Assembly: GCA_002377585.1 (NCBI GenBank)
Contig: DFQC01000038.1
Span: forward strand, 4,053-19,867
Direction of reading: 5' to 3'
DNA length: 15,815 bases
DNA from: Anaerolineales bacterium UBA3499
GTDB lineage: Bacteria > Chloroflexota > Anaerolineae > Anaerolineales > UBA11657
Below, piece after piece: positions 14,391 to 15,815 of the stretch. The notes beneath the pieces were generated by a model, which was not told the DNA's origin, did not search any database, and saw nothing but the letters and a program-made list of their open reading frames with translations. Every line of letters begins with the position of its first letter. Within the stretch, counting starts at the first letter, position 1. A program made the translations under genes and the position numbers.

Positions 14391-15284
14391 TCAGCCAGCT
14401 TGTTGCAAAGCTTCTGCACCACCAGCGATATCCAACAAATCACTTGTTATGGATAACTGACGAGCCTTATTGTATGCCAAACGAAGAGCGGCTGACAATT
14501 CATTTGCATTATCAGTAGCATTACGCATCGCAACCATTCTTGCACTATGCTCGCTTGCCAAAGATTCCAACACTGATTGATAGACCTGCATCTGAGTGAA
14601 ACGCGGCAAAATTGCTTCCAGCAATTCCTCTGGCTCGGGTTCGTAAGTATATCCTACGTCAGATTCATTATCCGTACTTGCTTGAGCATTTTCGTCATCT
14701 TTAGGATTGCCGGTAATCATAGGCATTATGCGTACTACCCGTGTATCCTGGCGTATGGTATTGACATAGTCCGTATATGCAACATACACCTCATCAACTA
14801 CCGAATCAAGATAATCATCTATCAAAAATCGGGCAATAGGAGTAACATCCGAGAATGATGGTGATGATTTAAAGCTACTAAAGTCACCGACAATGTTAGC
14901 ACCACGCACATAAGCAAGATCACGCCCTTTTTGACCTAATGTCACCCAACGCGCAGGTTTATTTTTTTCTTGAGCAAATTCAAGTGCTGCTCTAGTAACA
15001 TTCATGTTATACGGACCAGCTAATCCTCGATCACTTGAAATTAGTAAAATTGCTATATTTTCTACTTTGTCCCGAGGTACCAATAAAGGATGTACTGACC
15101 CTTGAGAGTATGTACTAATCCTACCAAGCACATTAGCAACACGACGAGCATAGTCTCGTGAAGCCTCAACAGAAGATTGAGCTTTACGAACTTTTGAAGC
15201 ACTGACTGCTTCCAAAGCTCGAGTTACCTGCGCAATATTACCAACGCTGCGTATACGCAGCCGCATTTCGCGTGCATTAGCCAC
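14391..15284 (-). CDS. atpG: ATP synthase F1 gamma subunit
   Basis: Rotor shaft of F1, 297 residues. The N-terminal helix MANAREMRLRIRSVGNIAQVTRALEAVSASKVRKAQ-type start (1-36) and the C-terminal helix with MVAMRNATDNA and YNKARQ...ITSDLLDIAGG (about 249-290) form the coiled shaft; the Rossmann-like middle domain carries LLISSDRGLAGPYN (about 82-95). An acidic insertion near 193-215 (DDENAQAS and following) makes it a little longer than usual. The start is GTG, three bases after the atpA stop, with GGAG seven bases upstream inside the atpA coding region, so translation is probably coupled. Confidence 0.97.
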   Translation of the reverse strand: MANAREMRLRIRSVGNIAQVTRALEAVSASKVRKAQSSVEASRDYARRVANVLGRISTYSQGSVHPLLVPRDKVENIAILLISSDRGLAGPYNMNVTRAALEFAQEKNKPARWVTLGQKGRDLAYVRGANIVGDFSSFKSSPSFSDVTPIARFLIDDYLDSVVDEVYVAYTDYVNTIRQDTRVVRIMPMITGNPKDDENAQASTDNESDVGYTYEPEPEELLEAILPRFTQMQVYQSVLESLASEHSARMVAMRNATDNANELSAALRLAYNKARQLSITSDLLDIAGGAEALQQAG

Positions 15285-15287
15285 TAA

Positions 15288-15815
15288 TCAACTCCAAGAT
15301 TTGTTGAAGGTATCAAGAGCAGATTTTAGTTCTGCTTCTACAGAATCTGTAATATTGCCACTTTCTAAAATCTCATTAGCCACGTGAGGATGAGATGTGG
15401 ACATAGCACGGAGCAACGCTGATTCCCACTCCTGCATCCGCTCTAATTCAATTTCGTCTGCGTATCCATTCACGCCAGCATATATAAGAATAACTTGATC
15501 AGACAAAGACATCGGTTCGTACTGTGCCTGCTTCAGTATTTCCTGAAGACGCTTGCCACGTTCAAGTTGCGCTTGTGTAGCCTTATCTAGATCTGATCCA
15601 AATTGCGCAAATGCTGCCAATTCACGAAATGAAGCCATATCTAGTCGCAGTCTGCCAGCCACTTGACGCATGGCTTTGGTTTGAGCAGCTCCGCCCACAC
15701 GTGACACTGAAATACCTACATTAACTGCTGGTCGGATACCAGCATAAAACAAATCGTTCTCGAGATAAATCTGACCATCTGTTATCGAAATCACATTAGT
15801 TGGAATATAAGCAGA
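15288..15815 (-). CDS. atpA: ATP synthase F1 alpha subunit, C-terminal part (cut by window end)
   Basis: Non-catalytic alpha subunit of F1. Only the last 175 residues are inside the window; the frame is open through 15815, where SAYIPTNVISITDGQIYLE continues the conserved family sequence. Also visible are RPAVNVGISVSRVGG, containing the arginine that faces the catalytic site in the family, and AAFAQFGSDLDKATQ. An apparent internal start at 15794 (GTG) is a valine codon, not the gene start. The N-terminal domain and P-loop lie beyond the window. It is the upstream neighbour of atpG in the same operon. Confidence 0.97.
   Translation of the reverse strand, partial: SAYIPTNVISITDGQIYLENDLFYAGIRPAVNVGISVSRVGGAAQTKAMRQVAGRLRLDMASFRELAAFAQFGSDLDKATQAQLERGKRLQEILKQAQYEPMSLSDQVILIYAGVNGYADEIELERMQEWESALLRAMSTSHPHVANEILESGNITDSVEAELKSALDTFNKSWS

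Overview
The window is a bacterial chromosomal segment of fairly low G+C content with dense housekeeping genes. Only a few features bear on the host. Rex together with a C-terminal OCT domain on Obg argues against a typical proteobacterium and fits Gram-positive-type or Chloroflexota-like lineages. The AspRS carries the signature of non-discriminating enzymes, which implies the indirect route to Asn-tRNA. I lean weakly towards an AT-rich (possibly marine) Chloroflexota member, but this is inference. No mobile element, CRISPR array, tRNA or rRNA was seen, and no gene-free stretch exceeds 300 bases.

Left block, minus strand (transcribed right to left): obgE, two tandem paralogous MFS transporters of the Fsr-like (fosmidomycin-resistance) type, aspS, and at the left edge a small reading frame with two CxxC knuckles split by an in-frame TAG. 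The gaps between obgE, the transporters and aspS are 80-145 bases and contain dyads and a shared 13-bp motif, so these genes probably have their own promoters rather than forming one tight operon.

Central block, plus strand: a compact cassette of five genes for making and placing a surface sugar. They are a small cupin, a GDP-perosamine-synthase-like PLP aminotransferase, a SAM methyltransferase, a Dpm1-like polyprenyl-phosphate glycosyltransferase and a multi-membrane GT-C (PMT/ArnT-like) glycosyltransferase. The likely logic is: aminate a nucleotide keto-sugar, perhaps methylate it, load a sugar on a polyprenyl phosphate, and transfer it across the membrane. The cassette is divergent from obgE. 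The 138-base gap holds two back-to-back promoter candidates, two short palindromes and a long perfect-arm hairpin just before the first ribosome binding site. rex, the NADH/NAD+-sensing repressor, follows on the same strand after a 111-base gap with its own dyads.

Right block, minus strand: the F1 part of ATP synthase in the usual order alpha (cut by the window edge), gamma, beta, epsilon, followed 39 bases later by mreB. mreB and rex converge.

Most of the window is conventional. The items most worth a second look are the hairpin leader of the sugar cassette, the TAG-split zinc-knuckle frame, the obgE start and its NKIE motif, and the non-discriminating AspRS signature.
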